A program made the translations under genes and the position numbers. Shown piece by piece: positions 1 through 8,991 of a DNA stretch of 33,791 bases (its first letter is position 1; the number at the start of each line of letters is the position of its first letter). This stretch comes from Bacteroidota bacterium (lineage in GTDB: Bacteria > Bacteroidota > Bacteroidia > Chitinophagales > S012-47). The notes under the pieces are model-generated. The model was not told the DNA's origin and did no database searches. It saw nothing but the letters and a program-made list of their open reading frames with translations. Location of the stretch: contig JAJRWN010000058.1 in NCBI GenBank assembly GCA_024276745.1, forward strand, positions 1 to 33,791, in the 5' to 3' direction.

Positions 1-598
1 AGAGAACTTTTTCTTTATTTCCATTTGAAAAAGTAAGCACATCAATCACTTTTTTATTCGAGAACGGATCATTGGCGTCAAATCCAAACAAATAGTAATG
101 GTTTATGCCTTTATATTTTTTCCGGATTACATTATAATATACGGCTCCATACCATAAATCAGGACTAAGGGTAGTATCCATAGGATTTTTGATATAGCGG
201 GAACCGTCAATCAAAGGAATCAGTTTTAATTTATTTTTATCCGGTAATTGAATAGTTCCGATTTGCCGGTAGATACCTGCATCCATTTCGATATGCCAGG
301 TAAAGATCCGGAAAGCATGATTGTCGGGTTCAATCAGGCTGATATGTTTGAGGGAATCGAAAGGAAAATAAAAAGATCCTTCCGTTTTCAAGGCTCTGAC
401 AAGCCGTTTGATCATACCATAGCCACAGGCAATTCTAATATTGACATCGGCACTTTGGATGAGTGAATCGCCAAGTGCATTGATGGTATCGACATAGGCA
501 GCCATACGTTTAGCACCGGCCACATCAGGTTGTGCATAAGCCGTTTTCAAAAAGCATAAAACAAATACAGATAACAGGATTTTCAATATATATTTCAT
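1..598 (-). CDS. Exported protein of unknown function, 3' end cut by window
   Basis: An open frame starts with ATG at 598 and runs off the left edge without a stop (about 199 residues visible). The first 22 residues form a clear signal peptide: Lys near the start, a hydrophobic stretch rich in Leu/Val/Phe, and an A-Y-A cleavage site followed by QPD. The mature part is mixed alpha/beta with many aromatic residues, for example LWYGAVYYNVIRKKYKG and NHYYLFGFDANDPF. I recognise no domain. It lies 33 nt downstream of the thiolase stop in the same direction, so it is probably cotranscribed with it. An outer-membrane or periplasmic location is likely from the signal peptide; the function is unknown. 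The missing C-terminus may hold family-defining features. Confidence 0.75.
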   Translation of the reverse strand, partial: MKYILKILLSVFVLCFLKTAYAQPDVAGAKRMAAYVDTINALGDSLIQSADVNIRIACGYGMIKRLVRALKTEGSFYFPFDSLKHISLIEPDNHAFRIFTWHIEMDAGIYRQIGTIQLPDKNKLKLIPLIDGSRYIKNPMDTTLSPDLWYGAVYYNVIRKKYKGINHYYLFGFDANDPFSNKKVIDVLTFSNGNKEKVL

Positions 599-631
599 AG
601 AACAGCTAACGAAGAATCATTCACAATATTT

Positions 632-1816
632 TTATTCAGAAAGCAACTCAATGACCATGGCCGAGGCGCCTCCTCCCCCATTGCAAATACCGGCACAGCC
701 ATAACGGGCATTCCGATCTTTCAATACCGAAATCAGGGTAGTAATAATTCTGGCCCCCGAACAACCCAGAGGGTGACCCAAGGCTACGGCACCACCAAAA
801 GCATTTACTTTGGCAGGATCAAGATTTAATTCGCGCATATTGGCAATGGCCACTACTGAAAATGCTTCGTTAATTTCGAAATAGTCAATATCTTCAAGTT
901 TCAGGCCTGCTTTGGCAATGGCTTTAGGCATAGCTTTGGAAGGGGTGGTAGTGAACCACTCAGGAGCCTGTGCCGCATCGGCATAGCCGCTTATTTTGGC
1001 AAGTGGTTTCAATCCTAATGCTTCCATTTTTTCTTTACTCATAAGTACCAATGCAGCAGCACCATCATTCAATGTAGAAGCATTGGCAGCCGTCACGCTT
1101 CCTTGTTTATCAAAGGCAGGCCGCAAACTGGCAATTTTATCAAACTTCACATTTTTATATTCTTCATCATGGCTCATGATGATTGGATCGCCCTTGCGTT
1201 GAGGAATTTCAACCGGCACTATCTCATCATCAAATTTTCCTGATTCAACGGCATTGGCTGCCCGTTTGTACGATTCTATAGCAAAAGCATCTTGTTCTTG
1301 ACGGGTAATATTCATTTCGCGTGCTGTTTTTTCACCGGCCATACCCATATGAAAATTATTATAAGGATCCCAAAGCCCGTCAATCAACAAACCATCTATA
1401 GCACGATCGTTTCCTAATTTATTTCCCCAGCGATGTTTGGGTAAATAAAAAGGTACGTTTGACATGGATTCCATGCCACCGGCAACAACAATATCCTGAT
1501 CGCCCAGCAAAATACTTTGTGTAGCCAACATTAAAGCTTTCATCCCCGAAGCACATACTTTATTGACCGTTGTACAGGGTACTGTATCCGGAATACCGGC
1601 ACCCAGTGCAGCCTGACGGGCAGGTGCCTGCCCAAGGTTTGCCGATAATACATTGCCCATAAAAACTTCTCCTACATCGGTTGCTTTTATACCGGCCTTT
1701 TTGATCGCTGCTCCAATGGCTATACTGCCCAATCTTGTGGCTTTAACAGATGATAGACTTGCTCCAAAACTTCCTATTGGAGTGCGCATGGCCGATACAA
1801 TAAAAACTTCTTTCAT
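632..1816 (-). CDS. Thiolase (acetyl-CoA C-acetyltransferase)
   Basis: A 394-residue type II thiolase. It condenses two acetyl-CoA to acetoacetyl-CoA or cleaves 3-ketoacyl-CoA. The catalytic set is complete and spaced as in well-studied biosynthetic thiolases: nucleophile Cys88 (VNKVCASGMKAL), His348 (ALGHPLGCSG) and Cys378 (GICNGGGGAS). The start at 1816 gives the family-typical N-terminus MKEVFIVSAMRTPIG. An upstream ATG at 1855 would add 13 residues with no family counterpart and would lie inside the predicted promoter. It is distinct from the second thiolase at 30708-31883. That one sits in the beta-oxidation operon; this one stands with an exported protein and may serve acetoacetyl-CoA or branched-chain metabolism (inference). 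Confidence 0.93.
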   Translation of the reverse strand: MKEVFIVSAMRTPIGSFGASLSSVKATRLGSIAIGAAIKKAGIKATDVGEVFMGNVLSANLGQAPARQAALGAGIPDTVPCTTVNKVCASGMKALMLATQSILLGDQDIVVAGGMESMSNVPFYLPKHRWGNKLGNDRAIDGLLIDGLWDPYNNFHMGMAGEKTAREMNITRQEQDAFAIESYKRAANAVESGKFDDEIVPVEIPQRKGDPIIMSHDEEYKNVKFDKIASLRPAFDKQGSVTAANASTLNDGAAALVLMSKEKMEALGLKPLAKISGYADAAQAPEWFTTTPSKAMPKAIAKAGLKLEDIDYFEINEAFSVVAIANMRELNLDPAKVNAFGGAVALGHPLGCSGARIITTLISVLKDRNARYGCAGICNGGGGASAMVIELLSE

Positions 1817-1852
1817 GAATTTTAACTTTGGTTGAATAGATGTATTTAGGTA

Positions 1853-1882
1853 CAAAAATAAATAGTTATTTTTAAGACCAAA
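1853..1882 (-). promoter_or_regulatory. Bacteroidota-type promoter for the thiolase
   Basis: Read on the minus strand, TTTG (1882-1879) is followed after 18 nt by TATTTTTG (1860-1853). This matches the Bacteroidota -33/-7 consensus TTTG-N~19-TAxxTTTG. Transcription would start near 1846, about 30 nt before the ATG at 1816. Confidence 0.5.
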
Positions 1883-1925
1883 CAGGAATTGTTCTGATTC
1901 AGTTTATTTTAAATTTTTTTATTAC

Positions 1926-3980
1926 ATGCGCAAGCTCGTATCACGCATTCTTGCTGTTTTACTTTTCCTTTTTAGCATTGGTATTGTTACCTCGCTAATG
2001 CCTGAAATAGGTAATGCCAACCGGAATTATCAAATTGAAAAAGCATGGAAATACGATAATCTTTACAGCCCTGCAACTTTTCCAATTCTAAAACCGGCAG
2101 AAAATATTGAAAAAGAAAAGAGAATGATTCTTAATCATGAAATTCCTTTTTTCAGTCTGGACAATACAAGCGCTCACCGGGAAATACAATCCCTGATAAA
2201 AGACTTTGAAAAAAAATTTCCGGCAGATGATTATTCCAATTCTACACGTAATCTTTACAACAAGCTTGAAACAATTGGCACAAAATTGATGCAGGAGGCC
2301 TTTGACCGAGGTATTTTTTCTGCTCAGGAAATGACTGATTATATTCAAAAAGCGGGTAAGGTTAAGTTAATCAATAAGCGTTTTATCAAGGAAGTGAATT
2401 ATGCCGATATATGGAGTGAGGATAAAGTAAAAAACTGGCTGGCCGATACGATAAACAAAGCCATATTAAGCGATTCAAAAACTTTTGATTCTTTGCTGCT
2501 TTCGCATATCCATGCAAATGTGCATTACGATAGTACCACTACCAATACCGATATTAGAGAAAAACTGGCCGATATTTCGGAAACTTTTGGAGCGGTTGAA
2601 TCTGGAGAATTAATTGTAAGCCGGGGGCAAATTATTGATACCAGTACTTATCAAAAACTACTTTCTTACGATAAGCTGGTGAATTCGGGGGTTAGAAAAA
2701 ACCATAACTGGTTTACCTTATCGGGTTATTTAATCTTGTCGCTCATATTATTTTTAATCTTCGGTAAATTTCTGAAAATATATGCTCCTGAAGTTTTCTC
2801 AAGACCTCGTCAATTACTATTTATTTTATTACTTATAATAGGTCAGATATTCTTAACCAGCTGGGCCGTTCGATTTAATATACCCAGTTATTATGCCATA
2901 CCCTTTTGCATTATTCCTATTATTTTAAGAACTTTTTTTGGTACTCGTTTGGCTTTATATGCTCATTTACTTACCGTTATGCTGGCAAGCTTTATCATTC
3001 CCCTTGGGAATGAATTTACAGTGCTTACCATCATGTCGGGTTTAGTGGCCATATTCACCAATATCAAAGCGCACTACTGGTCACAATTTTTTACTTCTTT
3101 GGGCTTGATACTAGCTACTTATATTGCCGGATATTTAAGCATTCACCTGCTGCAAACGGGTACTTATCACGGCATCAAACTATCGGATATCGGTTGGCTG
3201 GGTGTAAATGTATTTCTAACCTTGTTGGCTTATCCTTTAATCCCCTTATTTGAAAAACTCTTTGGAGTAGTATCGGATATTAGTTTATTTGAATTACAGG
3301 ATTTGAGCAAACCCTTGTTGAAGCGTTTATCAATAGAAGCACCGGGTACCTTTCAGCATTCTATGATGCTTGCCAATATCACAGAATCTATTGCAAGAAG
3401 TATTGGTGCCAACGAATTGCTTACCAAAGTTGGCAGTTTATACCATGATATTGGAAAACTTGAAAATCCTCAATATTTTATTGAAAATCAACGGGCAGGC
3501 GAAAACCCGCATAAAGATTTGAGCTTTGAAGAAAGTGCTAATATTATCATTGCTCATGTAAAAACCGGTGTACGCTTGGCCAGGAAAAACCGCATTCCCA
3601 AAGAAATTCAGGATTTTATCAGAACGCATCATGGAACCTCGCGGGTTGAATATTTTTACCGTTCACAATTGAATATCGACAAATCAGAAGATATTGACGA
3701 ATCTCTTTCCAGATATCCGGGACCCAAACCCACCACTAAAGAAATGGCTATTTTAATGATGGCCGATACGGTGGAAGCAGCAAGCAGGTCACTAAAAAAC
3801 CCTACAACAGATACGATTGATAAACTAATTGATAAACTAATCAAACAAAAAAAGGATGATCAGCAATTAAGTGATGCCGATATTACCTATGCCGAAATCA
3901 CTAAAGTAAAAGCCATACTGAAAAAACTAATGCACGATATCTACCATGCACGGATTGAATATCCTGAAGATCATACATAA
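1926..3980 (+). CDS. pgpH: PgpH-type 7TM-HD phosphodiesterase (probable c-di-AMP hydrolase)
   Basis: A 684-residue membrane protein with the order known for PgpH/YqfF: one N-terminal membrane segment (residues about 5-25), an extracytoplasmic domain (about 30-255), a block of seven hydrophobic segments (about 260-450), then a cytoplasmic HD domain. The HD signature is complete: FQHSMMLAN near residue 475, LYHDIGKLENPQYF near 504, THHGTSRVEYFYR further on, and the closing MADTVEAASRSL. Characterised relatives (Listeria PgpH) hydrolyse c-di-AMP to pApA; substrate identity here is inferred from family. It is transcribed divergently from the thiolase. The length is close to that of the Firmicute proteins (about 710). 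Confidence 0.9.
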   Translation: MRKLVSRILAVLLFLFSIGIVTSLMPEIGNANRNYQIEKAWKYDNLYSPATFPILKPAENIEKEKRMILNHEIPFFSLDNTSAHREIQSLIKDFEKKFPADDYSNSTRNLYNKLETIGTKLMQEAFDRGIFSAQEMTDYIQKAGKVKLINKRFIKEVNYADIWSEDKVKNWLADTINKAILSDSKTFDSLLLSHIHANVHYDSTTTNTDIREKLADISETFGAVESGELIVSRGQIIDTSTYQKLLSYDKLVNSGVRKNHNWFTLSGYLILSLILFLIFGKFLKIYAPEVFSRPRQLLFILLLIIGQIFLTSWAVRFNIPSYYAIPFCIIPIILRTFFGTRLALYAHLLTVMLASFIIPLGNEFTVLTIMSGLVAIFTNIKAHYWSQFFTSLGLILATYIAGYLSIHLLQTGTYHGIKLSDIGWLGVNVFLTLLAYPLIPLFEKLFGVVSDISLFELQDLSKPLLKRLSIEAPGTFQHSMMLANITESIARSIGANELLTKVGSLYHDIGKLENPQYFIENQRAGENPHKDLSFEESANIIIAHVKTGVRLARKNRIPKEIQDFIRTHHGTSRVEYFYRSQLNIDKSEDIDESLSRYPGPKPTTKEMAILMMADTVEAASRSLKNPTTDTIDKLIDKLIKQKKDDQQLSDADITYAEITKVKAILKKLMHDIYHARIEYPEDHT

Positions 3981-4025
3981 AAACAACGGCAATAAATTCA
4001 GCCGGAGCTGAAGCTATTGCCGTTG
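3979..4025 (-). terminator. Intrinsic terminator of the DUF4476 gene
   Basis: Perfect outer stem CAACGGCAATA (3984-3994) with TATTGCCGTTG (4015-4025), and an inner stem TTCAGC/GCTGAA around CGGA. On the minus strand the hairpin is followed by five T (3983-3979), so it chiefly ends the minus-strand gene. For pgpH on the plus strand there is a stem but no T-run. Confidence 0.8.
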
Positions 4026-4043
4026 CTTGAGCGGGTAGAATGA

Positions 4044-4781
4044 TTAATGCCTGCTTAGGAATAAATCTAACTCATCCGCACTGCTTCGATAGTTGAAAGC
4101 ATCATAGACCCGATAGTAATGGTCTTTATCAATAGTATAGTCATAGGCATATTTTGCGAAATTCAATCTTGACGATTCATAGTTTAATAAATACATTATA
4201 TCGCGCACTTGCTTGCTGCTTATCCAATGATTTTGCAAATTTTGTTTGACAACATTCAATTTTTCTGATTCGAATGACTGAGCACGAATGAGACGTTTCA
4301 AATTTTTAAATTCATGTTTTGACAAAATTGCATCTCCACCGGTACGGTAATTTCTTCCTTCATAATAAGCACCATTCACATCGTCATCATCCCGGTCTTC
4401 AAATTCATGATGGCGATATCGATCATGATGCCTGCTGCGGTAATAATGCTGAATTACCTGCAACCGGTTTGCAGGGTCAACAATTATTTCAATCCGGCAA
4501 TTTGGTTTTATAAAGACATAACCTTTGTAAATAAGCTGCCGGTAATGGTGAAAATGCCCGGTTTTGTATTTTACAATTTTCAACCAGTGTTTTCCGGGGC
4601 TGATTTCATGAATTTTGATTAATGAAACCGGTTTTTCGATAATCAAACGTCCATCTATCCAAACATTGATAGGCGCATAATTATAGGTTCTGATTTCGGC
4701 ACTTTGAAAATCAGGCTTGGCCTCAAGCAAGATGGATTGTAGAGATAATAAGCTGAATGCAAATAATAATAACCGTTTCAT
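4044..4781 (-). CDS. Exported DUF4476 domain protein
   Basis: A 245-residue protein. A signal peptide covers about residues 1-21 (MKRLLLFAFSLLSLQS...EAKPDF). Next comes a beta-rich stretch resembling a PEGA-like surface domain (NVWIDGRLI, SPGKHWLKIVKY). Then follows a His/Arg/Asp-rich linker with clustered His (RHHDRYRHHEF, then DRDDDD). The C-terminal 95 residues match the DUF4476 pattern: four short helices with a conserved run of F..A..Y and F.Y....EL..FL. The start at 4781 removes 16 residues that would precede the signal peptide. DUF4476 proteins are common in Bacteroidota and have no established function. The gene is divergent from dnaG and ends at its own terminator. Confidence 0.8.
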   Translation of the reverse strand: MKRLLLFAFSLLSLQSILLEAKPDFQSAEIRTYNYAPINVWIDGRLIIEKPVSLIKIHEISPGKHWLKIVKYKTGHFHHYRQLIYKGYVFIKPNCRIEIIVDPANRLQVIQHYYRSRHHDRYRHHEFEDRDDDDVNGAYYEGRNYRTGGDAILSKHEFKNLKRLIRAQSFESEKLNVVKQNLQNHWISSKQVRDIMYLLNYESSRLNFAKYAYDYTIDKDHYYRVYDAFNYRSSADELDLFLSRH

Positions 4782-4898
4782 AATACTTGTTCTTTTTAGA
4801 ATGTTTGGGTATGCAATTTCAATTTCCATACCAAAATCGAAAAGAACTTTAAACTACTTTGATAATGAATTCCAATATTCTTATTTTAGGCCATTAAG

Positions 4899-6848
4899 AT
4901 GATCAGGCAAAACAGTATTCAAACCATACTCGACACGGTGCCCATTGAGGGCCTCATTGGAGAATATGTATCCTTAAAAAAAAGAGGCTCTAATTATATC
5001 GGATTATGCCCTTTTCATAATGAAAAGACCCCCTCATTTTCTGTATCTCCTTCAAAAGGAATATTCAAATGTTTCGGATGCGGTAAAGCCGGAAATGTAG
5101 TTGGTTTTTTAATGGAACATGAACATTTCAATTTCCCCGAGTCTTTACGTTTTTTGGCAGATAAATATCATATCCCCATAGAAGAAGATCAACCGGATGA
5201 ATCAGACCGGGCCTCACTTGACAAACAAGACAGTCTTTATATTGTTAATCAATATGCATTACATCATTTTCAAAATCGCTTATTCGAAACCGAAGAAGGA
5301 AAAACAATAGGATTAAGTTATTTGAAAGAAAGAGGTTTTTTAGAAGAAACCTTAAAAACTTTTCAAATTGGCTACAGTTTGAATAAATCCGATGATTTTT
5401 CGAAAACAGCAATGGAAGCAGGCCATCGTTTAGAATTGCTGAAAGAGCTTGGACTTGTAAAAGATTATAATAATAGCTTAAAAGACTTTTTTAAAGGCCG
5501 GATTATTTTCCCGATACGCAATCTATCAGGCAAACCGATTGCCTTTGCCGGCAGGGTAATGAGCAATAATGTAAAAGCACCCAAGTATATTAATTCACCG
5601 GAAACACCGGTTTATGAAAAAGGTAAAACTTTATTCGGTATTGATTTGGCCCGGACAGAAATAAGGAAGCATGACGAATGCTTGCTTGTAGAAGGATATA
5701 CCGATGTAATGAGTTTACATCAATATGATATACGCAATGTAGTAGCCTCATCGGGTACCTCGCTTACCGAAGACCAGGTCAGGCTTATCAAACGGTTTAC
5801 AAAACATGTTACCATTTTGTACGATGGCGATCAGGCCGGTATTAAAGCAGCCATCCGGGGGGTTGACATTATTCTTAAACAGGGGCTTACGGTTTATATT
5901 CTTATGCTGCCCGAAGAACATGATCCTGATTCCTTCATCAGAAAATCAGGAACAGATGAGTTTAAAAAATATCTGCAAAAGAATAAACAGGATTTTATTT
6001 TATTCAAAACCAAAGAACAAGTAAAATCTGCCAATAATGATCCTGCTCAATTATCCTTAATCATACATAATGTGGTTGATTCGATTGCCGTAGTTCCCGA
6101 TCCCATTCAACGCAGCCTTTATGTTCGCGAATGTGCCCATCTGATGCATCTTGATGAAAATATGCTGGTCAGTGAAGTACGAAAAAAAATAAGAAAAATC
6201 CTGTATGATAAAGGAAAATTAAATACAACTGAGCGCCAAAAACTCAACGAGCTTGATAGCAACAAACAAGTTGCTCCGCGCCAGGCTAATAAAATAGATC
6301 AATTTTATTTTTTCGAGAAAAAAATAATCCGGCTTATACTCAGCTATGGCGATAAAATTATTGAGAATGATACAAGCGTTGTTGCGAGCATTCTTTCAAA
6401 TTTGGATGGCATACGTTTTAAGCATCCTGTTTATAACCAATTATTAGAGCTGATCAGGCAACATTATCACGCCAGTGATCATCCTGTATTTGCCGATTTT
6501 TATAAACATCATGCTGATGATCAAATCCGGAAAGCCTGTATAGAGCTTATGACCGATTCAAATTATGAACTCAGCAAAAACTGGAGTGAAAAGCGTGGTA
6601 TCACCATACCTACCGAAGAAGATAATTATGTAAACGATGTAATTTCATGCATGACCCGGTATAATTTTCTTTGCCTATCCGATTTAATTGAACGGAATAA
6701 TGAAGCCATGAAAACAGAAACCGATGCCGATAAATTAAAGCAACTCGTAAAAGAGCATCAGATATTGCTCGATAAAAGAAGTACATTAGGCGAACGCTTA
6801 AATATTGTTATAGTAAGCCCGGATCATAAATCCCGGTTTGATGTATAA
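4899..6848 (+). CDS. dnaG: DNA primase DnaG
   Basis: A 649-residue bacterial primase that makes RNA primers at the replication fork with the DnaB helicase. The N-terminal zinc domain has its ligands at C37, H40 (CPFH), C58 and C61 (CFGCGKAG). The catalytic core contains the Toprim signatures VEGYTDVMSLHQ and ILYDGDQAGIKAA. The C-terminal third (about 430-649) is less conserved and fits the helicase-binding domain. The length is normal. The last 25 nt overlap the 3' end of the convergent phosphopantetheinyl transferase gene. No clear promoter box is visible in the 117 nt before the start. Confidence 0.97.
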   Translation: MIRQNSIQTILDTVPIEGLIGEYVSLKKRGSNYIGLCPFHNEKTPSFSVSPSKGIFKCFGCGKAGNVVGFLMEHEHFNFPESLRFLADKYHIPIEEDQPDESDRASLDKQDSLYIVNQYALHHFQNRLFETEEGKTIGLSYLKERGFLEETLKTFQIGYSLNKSDDFSKTAMEAGHRLELLKELGLVKDYNNSLKDFFKGRIIFPIRNLSGKPIAFAGRVMSNNVKAPKYINSPETPVYEKGKTLFGIDLARTEIRKHDECLLVEGYTDVMSLHQYDIRNVVASSGTSLTEDQVRLIKRFTKHVTILYDGDQAGIKAAIRGVDIILKQGLTVYILMLPEEHDPDSFIRKSGTDEFKKYLQKNKQDFILFKTKEQVKSANNDPAQLSLIIHNVVDSIAVVPDPIQRSLYVRECAHLMHLDENMLVSEVRKKIRKILYDKGKLNTTERQKLNELDSNKQVAPRQANKIDQFYFFEKKIIRLILSYGDKIIENDTSVVASILSNLDGIRFKHPVYNQLLELIRQHYHASDHPVFADFYKHHADDQIRKACIELMTDSNYELSKNWSEKRGITIPTEEDNYVNDVISCMTRYNFLCLSDLIERNNEAMKTETDADKLKQLVKEHQILLDKRSTLGERLNIVIVSPDHKSRFDV

Positions 6849-7471
6849 GCCAATACATAATGATCAATAATCCGGTAATGGATATCATATTCGTAGCGAA
6901 GATTGCCTTTTGACAAACAACCCTTGAGCAAACCTTCTTTTTGTAAATGTTTTACATCCAGCGATAAGACCGATTTGAAATCAATACCACCCTTGGCATA
7001 AGCTTTAAACATAACTTCTTTGGCACACCAGGCAATGCAAACATTTTGCGGATTCAGGGCATTACCCAAAATATTGATTTCAGCATTTGACAAAAATTTT
7101 GGAAAGAGCTTCATGATTTTTGCTTGAATAAGCTCTACATCAACGCCAACCTGCCCACGATCGGCAATAACAACTGCTGCCATATCGTGCGAATGGGAAA
7201 TAGAAACCTGAAAGGGGAAATTTAAAATCAAAGGTTGTCCATTGCTACCCATTTGCATGTGAATATAGCGCTTGGTCTTCAGCATGGTACGTAGCAATAC
7301 CCTGCTTGCCAGCCAATGCAAATAGCGTTTTCCGCTTTGAAATGCACGAATCATTTCAAGTTCCTGTTTGCTTAATTGCAAACAATCGATAAGGTGTTCT
7401 GCTTTTTCGCTAATACGCCACAAACCTACTTGTGCACCTGTATTTATTTCATTGAGTTGTATAAGTGGCAA
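6824..7471 (-). CDS. 4'-phosphopantetheinyl transferase, Sfp type
   Basis: A 215-residue enzyme of the Sfp/AcpT superfamily. These enzymes move the phosphopantetheine arm of CoA to a serine of acyl- or peptidyl-carrier proteins. Both family signatures are visible: GVDVE at 109-113 (Mg-binding Asp111 and Glu113) and WCAKEVMFK at 148-156 (Glu152, Lys156). SISHSHDMAAV (90-100) is the upstream conserved block. No holo-ACP synthase of the short AcpS type is seen in this window, so the carrier substrate is open. The 3' end overlaps dnaG by 25 nt tail to tail. Confidence 0.9.
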   Translation of the reverse strand: MPLIQLNEINTGAQVGLWRISEKAEHLIDCLQLSKQELEMIRAFQSGKRYLHWLASRVLLRTMLKTKRYIHMQMGSNGQPLILNFPFQVSISHSHDMAAVVIADRGQVGVDVELIQAKIMKLFPKFLSNAEINILGNALNPQNVCIAWCAKEVMFKAYAKGGIDFKSVLSLDVKHLQKEGLLKGCLSKGNLRYEYDIHYRIIDHYVLAYTSNRDL

Positions 7472-7523
7472 ATCGTTGTTTCTTATTTTTAAGCCAAATA
7501 TCGGTAATTGGAGAAAAAGATTT

Positions 7524-8441
7524 ATGACAAATTTACAAATTGAAAAATCAGGAGATTTTAAAGGCCATAACGGTGGAATATATCTGCTAATGCCGGGAAG
7601 AAGTCCTCAAACCATAATCAGTGGTGCCGGAGATTTTCTATTGGTAGAATGGGACCTAAGCGGCAATCACAAACCCAGTGTACTGGTGAATGCAGCATCG
7701 GCAATACTATCTGCTTGTATAACAGCCGATAAAAAATTTCTGGCACTTGGTGAGCTTAAAAGCACATTGCATATTATTGACCTTCAGAAGAAAGAAGAAA
7801 TCAAAAAATTATATCTCGGACAAAAAGCCATTTTCAATATAAGTATTGACGAAAGCAACCAAGTATTGATGCTCGGCACAGGCGAAGGCAAGTTATTGGG
7901 ATTCTCGATACCTGATTTCACCCTGAAATATCAAATTGATGTATCATTATCAAGCCTGCGATGCATCGACATTCATCCCTATAAGCCAATAGCCGCATTG
8001 AGCTCAAGCGATAATGCTATCTACTTGTTTGATTTGAACACCCGGCATATGATAAATAAAACCGAAGCGCATCAAAATTCAATTTTCTCAATATGCTGGA
8101 CACCAGACGGGAAATATCTGGCCAGTGCCAGTAGAGATGCACATATAAATATTTGGGAAGCCAAGCCTCAATTGATAAAAAAACACGTGATACCAGCTCA
8201 TATGCAAACCATCAATGCTTTGGCTTTCAGTCCCGATGGTAAATGGCTTGCATCGGCAAGTCGGGATAAAGAAATCAGAATCTGGGATACAAAAGATTGG
8301 TCGCTTTTGAAAGTTATTAATCATAAATTTGCAGCACATACACGTTCGGTTAATGCGCTGTATTGGTCTGATCAAAATAATTACCTTTTTTCGGCAGGAG
8401 ACGACAAGATTATTTATTGCTGGAATATTAGTGAGCTATAA
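7524..8441 (+). CDS. WD40 repeat protein (beta-propeller)
   Basis: A 305-residue protein without signal peptide, built almost entirely of WD40 repeats. The most regular repeats are near the C-terminus: HQNSIFSICWTPDGKYLAS...INIWEAK, HMQTINALAFSPDGKWLAS...IRIWDTK, and HTRSVNALYWSDQNNYLFS...IYCWNI. Earlier blades are degenerate but keep the spacing, so one seven-bladed propeller is likely. Such proteins act as binding platforms; partner and role are unknown. The start at 7524 was chosen because it gives a compact N-terminus; an upstream in-frame ATG would extend into the divergent transferase gene. dcd begins 13 nt after its stop, so the two are likely an operon. Confidence 0.85.
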   Translation: MTNLQIEKSGDFKGHNGGIYLLMPGRSPQTIISGAGDFLLVEWDLSGNHKPSVLVNAASAILSACITADKKFLALGELKSTLHIIDLQKKEEIKKLYLGQKAIFNISIDESNQVLMLGTGEGKLLGFSIPDFTLKYQIDVSLSSLRCIDIHPYKPIAALSSSDNAIYLFDLNTRHMINKTEAHQNSIFSICWTPDGKYLASASRDAHINIWEAKPQLIKKHVIPAHMQTINALAFSPDGKWLASASRDKEIRIWDTKDWSLLKVINHKFAAHTRSVNALYWSDQNNYLFSAGDDKIIYCWNISEL

Positions 8442-8454
8442 CAATAATATATTC

Positions 8455-8991
8455 ATGATTTTAACGGATACGGAAATACTACAAGAGATTGAACAGGGGC
8501 ATATATTAATTGAACCGTTCAGAAAAGAATGTCTGGGGACCAACTCTTACGATGTTCATCTGGGACGATGCTTAGCGGTTTATCAAAAACATGTTCTTGA
8601 TGCCAAAGTGCATAATAAAATTGATGAAATCAGAATTCCAGAAGAAGGCTATGTGATTCAACCCGGTACTTTATATCTGGGCGTAACCGAAGAATATACC
8701 GAAACACATGCACAAGTTCCTTTTCTTGAAGGAAAATCAAGTATCGGTCGTTTAGGAATTAACATCCATGCAACAGCTGGCAAAGGCGATGTTGGATATT
8801 GCAATACATGGACCCTCGAATTATCCTGTATTCAGCCGGTACGTATCTATGCCGGTATGCCGATAGGACAATTAATATATTTTGATGTAAAAGGAAACAT
8901 TGCCAATTACTACAACAAAAAGAAAGATGCCAAATACGTAAACCGTACGGTTAAACCGATAGAATCCATGATGTGGAAGAATATATTTTGA
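8455..8991 (+). CDS. dcd: dCTP deaminase
   Basis: A 178-residue trimeric dUTPase-fold enzyme that deaminates dCTP to dUTP for thymidylate synthesis. Visible signatures are ECLGTNSYDVHLG, LEGKSSIGRLGI (phosphate-binding Ser/Arg block), HATAGKGDVGYCNTWTLEL (active-site Glu region) and GMPIGQLIYF. The conserved C-terminus PIESMMWKNIF is intact. The start MILTDTEI at 8455 matches the family. The stop abuts the porT stop with no spacer on the opposite strand. A bifunctional dCTP deaminase/dUTPase cannot be excluded from sequence alone, but the length fits plain Dcd. Confidence 0.95.
   Translation: MILTDTEILQEIEQGHILIEPFRKECLGTNSYDVHLGRCLAVYQKHVLDAKVHNKIDEIRIPEEGYVIQPGTLYLGVTEEYTETHAQVPFLEGKSSIGRLGINIHATAGKGDVGYCNTWTLELSCIQPVRIYAGMPIGQLIYFDVKGNIANYYNKKKDAKYVNRTVKPIESMMWKNIF

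Noticed and set aside
248-466. Plus-strand frame of 72 residues
   Set aside because: It is opposite the exported-protein gene at 1-598, which has a signal peptide and a continuous frame to the window edge.
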